DNA from: Winogradskyella wichelsiae
GTDB taxonomy: Bacteria > Bacteroidota > Bacteroidia > Flavobacteriales > Flavobacteriaceae
Assembly (NCBI RefSeq): GCF_013403925.1
Contig: NZ_JABFDJ010000002.1
Span: 496,001 to 560,000, forward strand
DNA: 64,000 bases
Direction: 5' to 3'
Part shown: positions 16,949 through 25,279 of the stretch, piece by piece
Numbering within the stretch: position 1 is the stretch's first letter
Layout of the letters: each line of letters begins with the position of its first letter
Program-made: the position numbers and the translations under genes
The notes under the pieces: model-generated
Told to the model about the DNA's origin: nothing
The model's input: only the letters and a program-made list of their open reading frames with translations
The model's database searches: none

Positions 16949-18268
16949 TTATTGTTCGTCTTTTTTAGGTAGATATTCAATTTCTACTCTTTGGTTTGGA
17001 CTTAAATATTTTTTAGCCGCTGCCTGAATGTCTTCTCTAGTTATAGATCTGTAAGTTTCTAATTGATTGTTAATGATATTTACATCTCCATATAATAAGT
17101 AATATGTTGCTAAAGAATTTGCTATACCAGCTACGCTAGAATTAGAACTTACAAAATCATTTTCAAATTGATTTAAAAGTTTTTCATAATCACGCTCACT
17201 GATTAACTCATCTTGCATCTTAACAATTTCTTCATCAATTTCAGCTAATAAAGTATCCAAACTAACATCTCCTAATGGTAAAGCAAATAATGCAAAAATA
17301 TTGTAATCAACTTGTCCAATATTTACAGCTTGTACTGCTAAAGCTTGTTTTTGCTCATCCATTAATTTCTTTTGAAGAACAGAACTTTTACCACCGCTTA
17401 AATAACTAGAAATCATATCTAATACATAAGCATCTCTTGTAGATTGACCTGGTAATCTGTACGCTGCAATGATTGCGGGGATTTGAATATTTTTATCGTA
17501 AGCTATTGCATGTTTCGTTTCAGTAATTGGTGCTTCTTTAGGAAAGTTACGCACTACTTCTGGTCCTTTTTTAACAGCACTAAAATAATCAGATATCATC
17601 TTTTTAGTTTTAGTATAATCAATATCACCAGCTACAACCAATACAGCATTATTTGGTACATAATATTTATCGAAATAAGCATTGAATTCTTCTAAAGTAG
17701 CAGCATCTAAATGCTCCATTTTTCCAATGTTTTCATCTTTATAAGGATGAACTTCAAAAAGACCTTCACCGATTGTTTTAAATAAACCACCATAAGGTCT
17801 ATTATCCATGCTCTGACGTTTCTCTTCTTTTACAACTTCATTCTGCGTATCAACACCTACTTGGTCAATAACAGGATGTAACATACGCTCTGATTCTAAC
17901 CACAATCCTAATTCTAATTTATTAGAAGGAAAAATCTCATAATAGTAAGTTCTATCTTGAGATGTGTTTGCGTTAAAAGTACCTCCGTTTGCAGGGATAA
18001 TTTTCATAAACTCACCACGTCCAATATTTTCTGAACCTTCAAATAATAAATGTTCAAAAAAGTGTGCAAATCCAGTACGCTCGCGGTCACCATCTTTTCC
18101 ACCTACATCATACATTACAGAAGTAATAACAACTGGTGCTGTATTATCTTGGTGCATAATAACGTGTAACCCGTTGTCTAGATCAAATTCCTCAAATTCA
18201 ACTTTTTGTGCTATAGCCTGATGGCTAAATAACAACAAAGAAGCCAAAGCCAGTAAATAGTTTTTCAT
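16949..18268 (-). CDS. M16 family zinc metallopeptidase, catalytic subunit
   Basis: 439 residues with a signal peptide (cleavage near residue 20, HQAIAQ), so it is periplasmic. The inverted zinc motif HFFEH is at 69-73 with the third ligand Glu149 at the expected 76-residue distance. M16 peptidases of the pitrilysin/processing-peptidase group degrade short unfolded peptides inside a clamshell. The downstream gene, one base away, lacks the motif and supplies the second half of the clamshell. A -7 element and a 5'-terminal hairpin lie upstream. Confidence 0.93.
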   Translation of the reverse strand: MKNYLLALASLLLFSHQAIAQKVEFEEFDLDNGLHVIMHQDNTAPVVITSVMYDVGGKDGDRERTGFAHFFEHLLFEGSENIGRGEFMKIIPANGGTFNANTSQDRTYYYEIFPSNKLELGLWLESERMLHPVIDQVGVDTQNEVVKEEKRQSMDNRPYGGLFKTIGEGLFEVHPYKDENIGKMEHLDAATLEEFNAYFDKYYVPNNAVLVVAGDIDYTKTKKMISDYFSAVKKGPEVVRNFPKEAPITETKHAIAYDKNIQIPAIIAAYRLPGQSTRDAYVLDMISSYLSGGKSSVLQKKLMDEQKQALAVQAVNIGQVDYNIFALFALPLGDVSLDTLLAEIDEEIVKMQDELISERDYEKLLNQFENDFVSSNSSVAGIANSLATYYLLYGDVNIINNQLETYRSITREDIQAAAKKYLSPNQRVEIEYLPKKDEQ

Positions 18269-18314
18269 TGTAGTTTTGTTTAAAATTTAAATTGTTTACG
18301 TATTTGTCCTTACT

Positions 18315-18334
18315 AGGTGTAAAATGTTACACCT
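18315..18334 (-). promoter_or_regulatory. 5'-leader hairpin of the M16 operon
   Basis: A perfect inverted repeat AGGTGTAA (18315-18322) / TTACACCT (18327-18334) with a 4-nt loop lies immediately after the -7 element, so the RNA would begin with this hairpin. It could be a stabilising 5' hairpin or an operator. Confidence 0.45.
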
Positions 18335-18341
18335 TATCCTA

Positions 18342-18349
18342 CAAAAATA
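18342..18349 (-). promoter_or_regulatory. -7 promoter element of the M16 operon
   Basis: Minus-strand TATTTTTG (TAnnTTTG), about 75 bp from the start codon at 18268. The -33 box is not clear. Confidence 0.5.
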
Positions 18350-18473
18350 AACAATGATTTGACTATTGTATAAAATAAAATGCGAAAAATGAGACAGATA
18401 ACACATTCTATTTCAATATTATTAGTCCTTTTTTTCTATTTCATATCCTAACCTCCTGAAAATCATGAAAACG

Positions 18474-18504
18474 TTTGTAGATTAATAAATTAGGAGTATA
18501 TTTG
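18474..18504 (+). promoter_or_regulatory. Promoter of rplU-rpmA
   Basis: TTTG (18474-18477), a 19-bp spacer and TATATTTG (18497-18504) give the textbook Bacteroidota primary-sigma promoter. The transcript would start near 18510. Confidence 0.85.
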
Positions 18505-18509
18505 CATCC

Positions 18510-18527
18510 GCTTTCTGAGAAGAAAGC
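18510..18527 (+). promoter_or_regulatory. 5'-leader hairpin of rplU-rpmA
   Basis: A 7-bp perfect stem GCTTTCT / AGAAAGC closes a GAGA (GNRA) tetraloop at the predicted 5' end of the mRNA, 39 nt before the start codon. It may be a stability element or an autoregulatory protein-binding site. Confidence 0.5.
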
Positions 18528-18566
18528 ATTATTATTTAATAAACAAATAAATAAAAACGTTACGCT

Positions 18567-19208
18567 ATGTACGCAATTGTAGAGATAGCAGGGCAGCAAT
18601 TTAAAGTTGCAAAAGACCAAAGAGTTTTTGTTAACCGTTTAGCTATAGAAGAAGGTCAGGAAGTTTCTTTCGACAATGTTCTTTTAATAGGTGATGGTGA
18701 CAATATTACTTTAGGCGCCCCAGCTATAGATGGAGCACAGGTTAGTGCAAAAGTCTTAAAGCACCTTAAAGGTGACAAAGTAATAGTTTTCAAGAAGAAA
18801 AGACGTAAAGGTTACCGTGTAAAAAACGGACACAGACAATCTTTAACTGAAATCGTAATTGAAAGTATTGCTACTTCTGGAGCAAAGAAATCTGCACCAA
18901 AGAAGGAAACTAAAAAAGCAGAAGCACCAAAAGCTAAAAAAGCAACTGGTAAAGCTGATGACTTAAAGAAAATCGAAGGTGCTGGACCAAAAGCTGCTGA
19001 GGCATTGGTTAACGCAGGCTTAGAAACTTTTGCTAAAGTTGCAGAAGCTAAACCTGAAGAATTGAGTAACATCCTTTCTGAAGCAAGCTCTAGATTAGCG
19101 CACATCGTTACTGATACTTGGCCAAAGCAAGCTAAATTAGCTGCAGATGGTAAGTGGGACGAGTTAAAAGAATTACAAGACAGATTAGACGGTGGAATTG
19201 AAAAGTAA
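18567..19208 (+). CDS. rplU: Ribosomal protein bL21 with C-terminal helix-hairpin-helix extension
   Basis: 213 residues, twice the usual length. Residues 1-103 are a complete bL21 (MYAIVEIAGQQFKV, KVIVFKKKRRKGYRVKNGHRQ). A Lys/Ala-rich linker (about 108-130) follows, then a helix-hairpin-helix-type domain at about 131-180 (DLKKIEGAGPKAAEALVNAGL) and an acidic helical tail. bL21 contacts 23S rRNA on the 50S solvent side. The HhH domain usually binds nucleic-acid backbones, so it may add an rRNA or DNA contact. The gene is followed 41 bp later by rpmA, the normal partner. Confidence 0.95.
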   Translation: MYAIVEIAGQQFKVAKDQRVFVNRLAIEEGQEVSFDNVLLIGDGDNITLGAPAIDGAQVSAKVLKHLKGDKVIVFKKKRRKGYRVKNGHRQSLTEIVIESIATSGAKKSAPKKETKKAEAPKAKKATGKADDLKKIEGAGPKAAEALVNAGLETFAKVAEAKPEELSNILSEASSRLAHIVTDTWPKQAKLAADGKWDELKELQDRLDGGIEK

Positions 19209-19249
19209 TTTTCAATTGCATTAATATTAACAATATAAAACCTTAGATC

Positions 19250-19510
19250 ATGGCTCATAAAAAAGGAGTTGGTAGTTCGAAGAATGGTAGAGAATCAGAA
19301 TCAAAACGTTTAGGCGTAAAGATATTTGGTGGACAAGCTGCTATTGCTGGAAATATCATTTTAAGACAACGTGGTAATACACATCACCCAGCTGAAAACG
19401 TATACCAAGGAAAAGATCATACTTTACATGCTAAAGTTGATGGTTTAGTAAAATTTACTAAGAAAAAAGACAACAAGTCTTACGTTTCTATTGAGCCTTT
19501 TGAGGCTTAA
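19250..19510 (+). CDS. rpmA: Ribosomal protein bL27
   Basis: 86 residues beginning [20 protein letters not shown], the conserved N-terminal arm that reaches the peptidyl transferase centre. GNIILRQRG and a C-terminal beta-barrel region follow. There is no Firmicutes-type N-terminal extension. It is co-transcribed with rplU and followed by a strong terminator. Confidence 0.98.
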   Translation: MAHKKGVGSSKNGRESESKRLGVKIFGGQAAIAGNIILRQRGNTHHPAENVYQGKDHTLHAKVDGLVKFTKKKDNKSYVSIEPFEA

Positions 19511-19532
19511 GAACATCTTTTCTTAAAACATT

Positions 19533-19567
19533 AAAAAGCGTCTAATTCTATATTAGACGCTTTTTTT
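19533..19567 (+). terminator. Intrinsic terminator of rplU-rpmA
   Basis: AGCGTCTAAT (19537-19546) / ATTAGACGCT (19552-19561), 5-nt loop, then a T-tract. Confidence 0.9.
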
Positions 19568-19617
19568 ATTTCATAACATTAACATCATAAAACAAGACCG
19601 TTTAATTAATATACATC

Positions 19618-21213
19618 GTGTTACTTTACCAGTTATTTAAAATAGGTATCGCTTTGCTAAAATTAAAATTTATTGTTTTTATTATTTGTACTTCAGGTCT
19701 ACTATCCCAAGCGCAAACTGAAGAAAAGTTTGATGTAAAACTGCACAAACTAAAACAACAATTACAAAGTGCTAATTCCGCATCAGATTTTTCTAAAACA
19801 GCACACATTTACATAAAACTAGGTGATTTTTTCACTCAATTAGAACTTTACAGTGAAGCTATTAAGCACTACCACGCTTTTAAAAACATACATAAAACTA
19901 AAGACACGTCTTTAGTCTATGTAGAAAATGCTTTATCGCGCATAAACCTAAATTTAAAAAAATACGGTGATGCTAAGATGCACGCTCATAAAAGTCTAGA
20001 AATATCAGAAACTTTAAAAGATTATAAAGGTCTAGCCAATACACACGCTATATTAGGAAGTATTGCAGAAAAACAAAGTTTGTATAAAGAGGCTCTAAAC
20101 CATCAAAATAAAAGTCTAGTTATATTTAAAACTCTAAAAGACAGCACAGGTCTCGCTGTCACTAACGAAAATATAGGAAGTATTTACGAAGATTTAAACC
20201 AATTTGATCTGGCCTATAATTATTTTAAAAAAGCCCAACGCTTTTCTCAAAGTTGTACTACCAATATTCAAATAAATATAATTAATAATTTAGGAGACGC
20301 GAAAAGTAAAACAGGGCACTATCAAGAGGCCATTGTTTACACAAATCAAGCTCTAAAATTAGCCAAATTAACAAACAACACTTCAGAAATTGAAAGTGCT
20401 TATAAAGATTTAGCCAGAACTTATGCTGAACTAAAAGATTATGAACAAGCCTACAACTATCTTAACAATCAAAATATTGTTAACAGACAAGCATTAAAAA
20501 GAAAAAATATAGAGGTTGTAAGTACAATGGAAGTGTTTTATGCCGTAAAAGAGAAAGAAGCAGAAGTACAATTATTGAACAAACAAAAACAAGTTACCCA
20601 AGTTAGACAATTTATTATTTTAATAGGCGCAGCTTCTATAATTTTGGTATTAATAGGTGGTTTAATTTATTGGAAAAAGAGAAGAAAACACGAGAAGCAT
20701 ATTTTAGAATACAAACAACAATTACTACAAGTTGATTTGGATAAGAAAATAGCTCAAGAAATATCCTTAAAGCGAGAAATTGATATCAAAATCTCGTCAA
20801 TCACTAACTACAGCTTAAATATTGCACATAAAAATAAAATGCTTTCTGATCTATCTAAAACACTCTCTAAATTAAAAGATAGAAATATTACCCTTATAAA
20901 ATTGAAACTAAAAGAAATAATCAAAGAAATAGAATTTGACTTAGCTAGCCAAAATGAGTGGACAGAACTTATGGGTTATTTCACTCAAATTCACCCAAAA
21001 TTCTTTGACCATATAAATCAAATCGCGTTAGCACCACTTTCAGCTTCAGAAATCAGATTAAGTATGCTTTTAACACTTAATCTATCTTCTAAAGAAATTT
21101 CAAATATTCTTCATATTACACCAGACAGTGTAAGAATAGCACGATATCGACTTCGAAAAAAATTACCAATAGATTCTAAAGATGACCTCTTAGCCTTCTT
21201 ACTCAATTTATAA
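19618..21213 (+). CDS. TPR-transmembrane-HTH (LuxR-like) regulator
   Basis: 531 residues from a GTG. No ATG occurs early in the frame, and an alternative TTG at 19654 gives a shorter, more typical signal peptide (519 residues, cleaved near LLSQAQ). Tetratricopeptide repeats fill about 40-300 on the periplasmic side. A membrane helix at about 328-350 (IILIGAASIILVLIGGLIYW) precedes a coiled-coil and a C-terminal helix-turn-helix at about 478-531 (LSSKEISNILHITPDSVRIARYRLRKKL). This design is common in Bacteroidota one-component regulators. It lies directly upstream of the TonB receptor-phytase pair in the same orientation, so it may control that locus. Confidence 0.88.
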   Translation: MLLYQLFKIGIALLKLKFIVFIICTSGLLSQAQTEEKFDVKLHKLKQQLQSANSASDFSKTAHIYIKLGDFFTQLELYSEAIKHYHAFKNIHKTKDTSLVYVENALSRINLNLKKYGDAKMHAHKSLEISETLKDYKGLANTHAILGSIAEKQSLYKEALNHQNKSLVIFKTLKDSTGLAVTNENIGSIYEDLNQFDLAYNYFKKAQRFSQSCTTNIQINIINNLGDAKSKTGHYQEAIVYTNQALKLAKLTNNTSEIESAYKDLARTYAELKDYEQAYNYLNNQNIVNRQALKRKNIEVVSTMEVFYAVKEKEAEVQLLNKQKQVTQVRQFIILIGAASIILVLIGGLIYWKKRRKHEKHILEYKQQLLQVDLDKKIAQEISLKREIDIKISSITNYSLNIAHKNKMLSDLSKTLSKLKDRNITLIKLKLKEIIKEIEFDLASQNEWTELMGYFTQIHPKFFDHINQIALAPLSASEIRLSMLLTLNLSSKEISNILHITPDSVRIARYRLRKKLPIDSKDDLLAFLLNL

Positions 21214-21339
21214 ACTATATATCTTAAATCTTTTTTCAATGTTATCTTAATGCAAATGTTGCCTTGTTATATAGCGGTTTTACTACGTTTTATTACTTTT
21301 TGATAACATATAATTTCGCAAAGAAAAAGCACTTAGGTC

Positions 21340-21360
21340 TAGTTTTGTGAGAAACAAAAC
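21340..21360 (+). promoter_or_regulatory. -7 element overlapping a palindrome before the phytase-locus TonB receptor
   Basis: TAGTTTTG (21340-21347) matches TAnnTTTG and overlaps a perfect 7-bp inverted repeat GTTTTGT (21342-21348) / ACAAAAC (21354-21360). The start codon is at 21369. This could be a promoter with an overlapping operator; no good -33 box is seen. Confidence 0.4.
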
Positions 21361-21368
21361 AACCTAAA

Positions 21369-24203
21369 ATGAAAAAATTATTTAATCTATTCCTCTTATT
21401 AGCATTACCTTTTTTTAGTTATGCCCAAACGGGAAATATCCAAGGAACTATAACTGATCAAAACGGTTTAACCGTTCCTGGTTCTACTGTATCAATTATA
21501 TCCATAAATAAAGGAACTGTTACAGACTTCAATGGTAAATATACCTTAGTAAATATCCCTGAAGGGAATTACTCAATTACTGTAGAATATTTGGGATATT
21601 CCGATATCATTAGCGCTGTTACTGTTAAACCTAATGAAACCGTAACACTGAATTTTACATTAAATTCTGAAGACACTAATTTAGAAGAAGTATTAATTTC
21701 AGGATATGGACTTAGTGGACAATCTAGAGCACTTAACACACAAAAAAATAAACAAAACATTACCAATATTGTATCTACAGACCAAGTTGGTAAATTTCCA
21801 GATGCTAACATCGGTGATGCCATAAAGCGTATTCCTGGTATTACCATGCAAATGGATCAAGGTGAGGCAAGAAACGTTATTATACGTGGATTATCACCAC
21901 AATTAAATTCAGTAACCTTAAACGGAAGTAGAATTCCTTCTGCAGAAAGTGATAACAGAAATGTACAGATGGATTTAATTCCATCAGATATGATTCAAAC
22001 CATAGAAGTTAACAAGGCAGTAACTCCAGATATGGATGCCGACGCTCTTGGTGGGTCTATAAATTTAATCACCAAAACATCCCCTCAAGGTTTCCGATTA
22101 TCTGCAACAGCAGGTTCTGGTATTAACTTCATCTCAGATAAAAGAATTTTAAATGGCTCTTTTTTAGTTGGTGATCGCTCTAAAAACGACAAGTTTGGTT
22201 GGGTAATAGCTGCATCTGTTAATGATAACGATTTTGGTAGTCATAATGTAGAAGCAGAATGGACTGACGAATTTGAATATAACTCAGGAGATGAAGATAA
22301 TTTACAAGAAGTAGAGGTCAATCCTTATGCCAATGTATTTGAAATTAGAGAATACCAAGTACAACGTATTAGAAGAAGTTTTTCTGCTAATTTCGATTAT
22401 AAATTAGACGAAAACAATACTATTTTCTTCAAATCTATCTATAACTGGAGAGATGACAGAGAAAATAGATTTAGATTAGAACACGAAATTTTAGATGGTG
22501 AAGATATCGGAGCAGGAGATTTCTTTGTAGATGCTGATGGAAACCTTACTAGCTTTCTTGTAGAAGCTAAACGTCAGTCTAAAGGTGGTATTAATAGCGA
22601 CCGTAACCAAAACACACGTTTAGAAGATCAAAGAATGCAAAACTACAGTTTAGGTGGTGAGCACTTATTTGGTGATATGCAATTAGATTGGACCGCGTCT
22701 TTCTCTAAAGCCTCTGAAGAACGCTTAAACGAACGTTATTTAGAATACGAAAGCGAATACGGAATTACATTTAATAACAATGAAGATAAGCCATTATACA
22801 CACCATTAACTGGAGAAGGTAGTTTTGAAGATTTTGAATTTGGTGAATTAACTGAAGAAAATCAATATACTGAAGAGAAAGATTTCAACTTGTTTGTAAA
22901 TGCACGTTTGCCATTATCTTTAATTGAAGGCAACGAAGGGTTCTTAAAAATTGGTGCAAAAACTAGAATTAAGAATAAAAATAGAGACAATGATTTTACA
23001 GAATATGGAGATGAAACAGGTGCTTTAGATTTATTAGGAATGGTACCAACAAGAAACTATACTAATTCAGATTTCTTAGCAGGTAGCCAATATCAAATAG
23101 GAAATTTTGCTAGCCCAGAATTCATCGGGAACCTAGACCTTTACAATACTGAATTATTTGAAGGTGAAGATCTTCCTGAAGAATACATTACAGGAAACTT
23201 TGACGTCAATGAAGATGTATATGCTGGTTACGCGATGTTAACTCAAAATTTATCAGACAAATTCAGCATATTAGCTGGTATAAGAGTAGAACATACGTCT
23301 ATTGAAAGTGAAGGTAGCGAGTTAGTTTTTGATACAGATGGTGATGTTTCAGGAATTAATACGTTGAAAGATAAAAACACTTATACTAACGTATTACCAG
23401 GTGTGCATTTAAAATATGATATTAATGACAACACGATATTAAGATTTGCTTGGACAAATACTTTAGCGCGCCCAAACTATGTAGATTTAGTAGCTTACCG
23501 TGAAATAAGCAATGAAGATGAAGAGATATTTTTAGGAAACCCTGAACTTAATCCTACAACATCTATGAATTTTGATATTATGGCAGAACATTACTTTAAG
23601 TCTGTGGGTATTATTTCTGGTGGTGTATTTTATAAAGATATTCAAGATTTTGTTTACACTTTTCAATCAGAAGATGAAAACGGTTATGAAGTATACCAAC
23701 CATTAAGCGGTGATGATGCTTCTGTTTTAGGTGCTGAATTTTCTTTCCAACGTCGTTTAGACTTCCTACCTGGTTTTGCTAAAAACCTTAGTGTGTATTT
23801 AAACTATACATACCTTACTTCTAGTACAGACGGAATTAGAAATGAAGATGGTGAAGAGCGTGTGGACTTAGATTTACCGCAAACATCACCTAACATGTAC
23901 AATGCTTCTTTAGGTTACGCAGGTAAAAAATTCAGTTTACGTGTATCCACTAATTACTCAGATTCTTACATCGATGAAATTGGCGGAAATGCTTTTGAAG
24001 ATCGTTATTATGACGAGCAGTTTTTCTTAGATTTTAATGCAAACATTGCACTTAGTAGCAACTTAAGCATGTATGTTAACTTAAACAACATCACTAACCA
24101 ACCGTTACGTTATTACCAAGGTGTAAAAGGTAGAACAATGCAAATGGAGTACTACGAAAAACGTTTAACTGTAGGATTAAAATATGACCTATTTAAAAAA
24201 TAA
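21369..24203 (+). CDS. TonB-dependent receptor of the phytase locus
   Basis: 944 residues. Signal peptide (cleaved after SYAQ, about residue 20), CarboxypepD_reg-like domain at about 23-110 (GTITDQNGLTVPGSTV), and a plug at about 125-240 with VGKFPDANIGDAIKRIPGI, VIIRGLSPQLNSVTLNGSR and ADALGGSINLITKT. That plug pattern is typical of the Xanthomonas/Caulobacter-type TonB receptor family. The barrel ends LTVGLKYDLFKK. It is followed, with a 5-nt gap, by a phytase lipoprotein, so its ligand is probably inositol phosphate or a phytate-metal complex (inference from neighbours). Confidence 0.93.
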   Translation: MKKLFNLFLLLALPFFSYAQTGNIQGTITDQNGLTVPGSTVSIISINKGTVTDFNGKYTLVNIPEGNYSITVEYLGYSDIISAVTVKPNETVTLNFTLNSEDTNLEEVLISGYGLSGQSRALNTQKNKQNITNIVSTDQVGKFPDANIGDAIKRIPGITMQMDQGEARNVIIRGLSPQLNSVTLNGSRIPSAESDNRNVQMDLIPSDMIQTIEVNKAVTPDMDADALGGSINLITKTSPQGFRLSATAGSGINFISDKRILNGSFLVGDRSKNDKFGWVIAASVNDNDFGSHNVEAEWTDEFEYNSGDEDNLQEVEVNPYANVFEIREYQVQRIRRSFSANFDYKLDENNTIFFKSIYNWRDDRENRFRLEHEILDGEDIGAGDFFVDADGNLTSFLVEAKRQSKGGINSDRNQNTRLEDQRMQNYSLGGEHLFGDMQLDWTASFSKASEERLNERYLEYESEYGITFNNNEDKPLYTPLTGEGSFEDFEFGELTEENQYTEEKDFNLFVNARLPLSLIEGNEGFLKIGAKTRIKNKNRDNDFTEYGDETGALDLLGMVPTRNYTNSDFLAGSQYQIGNFASPEFIGNLDLYNTELFEGEDLPEEYITGNFDVNEDVYAGYAMLTQNLSDKFSILAGIRVEHTSIESEGSELVFDTDGDVSGINTLKDKNTYTNVLPGVHLKYDINDNTILRFAWTNTLARPNYVDLVAYREISNEDEEIFLGNPELNPTTSMNFDIMAEHYFKSVGIISGGVFYKDIQDFVYTFQSEDENGYEVYQPLSGDDASVLGAEFSFQRRLDFLPGFAKNLSVYLNYTYLTSSTDGIRNEDGEERVDLDLPQTSPNMYNASLGYAGKKFSLRVSTNYSDSYIDEIGGNAFEDRYYDEQFFLDFNANIALSSNLSMYVNLNNITNQPLRYYQGVKGRTMQMEYYEKRLTVGLKYDLFKK

Positions 24204-24207
24204 GAAG

Positions 24208-25221
24208 ATGAAGAAAGTAATAATATTAGGTATCATAGCTATGGTAATTGTTTCTTGCGGAAACGGCTTACCAAAAATAGCACCAACTTTAGTAACCGAA
24301 AAACTACCACACGATAGTGATGATCCTGCCATATGGATTAACAAAGAAAACCCTGAACAAAGTATTGTTTTCGGTACCAATAAGGACGAAGTTAATGGTG
24401 GTGTTTATGCGTTTGACTTAGACGGAAAAATTATCAAAGAAAAAAGTTTAACAGGAATTGCTTATCCTAATAACGTCGATGTAGAATACGGATTTAAAAT
24501 CAACGACTCTACAGAAACGGATATTATGGTATTTTCAGAAAGAGAAAAACATCAAATACGTATGTACTCTATTCCAGATATGACACCTTTAGATAATGGC
24601 GGATTTAAAGTATTTACTGAGGAAACCGATGTAGAAATGAAACGACCAATGGGAGTTTCTATATATAAAAATCCTAAAACAGAAGCTATTTCTGTATTTG
24701 TAAGTCGAAAAAATGGTCCTGTAGAAGGTTATTTACATCAGTATAGTTTAGAATCTGATTCTTTAGGTGTTCATGCCAATCTTTTAAGAAAAGTAGGGAA
24801 ATTTAGTGGGAAAAAAGAAATCGAAGCTATTGCTGTAGATGATGAATTAGGTTTTGTGTACTGCTCTGATGAAGGTGTTGGCATTAGAAAAATATATGCA
24901 GATCCTAAAATGGGAAATGAAGAGATTTCGTTATTTGGTGGTGAAAACTTTAAAAAGGACATTGAAGGTATTGCTATAGCAACTTACCCAAATGATGAAG
25001 GTTTTATTATAGTATCTAACCAACAAGATCATAGTTTTAACTTTTATAAACGTAGTGATAATAGCTATGTTAAAACCTTAAATCTAGGAACGTTAGAAAC
25101 GGATGGTTGCGATATTGTAACGACGTCCTTAGGAAAAAAATTCCCTAATGGTTTATTTGTTTCTATGAATGATGAAAAAGACTTTTTCTATCATGCTGTA
25201 GATGCTTTAAATTTGAAATAA
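24208..25221 (+). CDS. Beta-propeller phytase, lipoprotein
   Basis: 337 residues from the ATG at 24208; a longer frame from 24184 would overlap the receptor gene and bury the lipobox. MKKVIILGIIAMVIVSC gives a lipidated Cys17. The beta-propeller phytase signature DSDDPAIWINKENPEQS is near residue 38, followed by GTNKDEVNGGVYAFDLDG, the acidic calcium/phosphate-site segments EIEAIAVDDELGFVYCSDEG and DIEGIAIA, and a final blade with NQQDHSFNFYKR. Such enzymes hydrolyse calcium-phytate to lower inositol phosphates and free phosphate. With the TonB receptor it forms a compact phytate-utilisation operon ending at a terminator. Confidence 0.92.
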   Translation: MKKVIILGIIAMVIVSCGNGLPKIAPTLVTEKLPHDSDDPAIWINKENPEQSIVFGTNKDEVNGGVYAFDLDGKIIKEKSLTGIAYPNNVDVEYGFKINDSTETDIMVFSEREKHQIRMYSIPDMTPLDNGGFKVFTEETDVEMKRPMGVSIYKNPKTEAISVFVSRKNGPVEGYLHQYSLESDSLGVHANLLRKVGKFSGKKEIEAIAVDDELGFVYCSDEGVGIRKIYADPKMGNEEISLFGGENFKKDIEGIAIATYPNDEGFIIVSNQQDHSFNFYKRSDNSYVKTLNLGTLETDGCDIVTTSLGKKFPNGLFVSMNDEKDFFYHAVDALNLK

Positions 25222-25240
25222 AAGCAAACACATAATTACT

Positions 25241-25278
25241 AAAAACCCTTTCTTATATATTTAAGAAAGGGTTTTTTA
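25241..25278. terminator. Bidirectional intrinsic terminator
   Basis: AACCCTTTCTTA (25244-25255) / TAAGAAAGGGTT (25262-25273), A-tract before and T-tract after. It serves the phytase operon and the convergent MutS-like gene. Confidence 0.9.
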
Positions 25279-25279
25279 T

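Noticed and set aside
14851-18268. Several antisense ORFs of 60-110 codons inside the M16 genes (and similar ones inside rplU, sufB, the TonB receptors and the secreted adhesin)
   Set aside because: They are mirror frames of well-supported genes, with no initiation signals or motifs of their own.
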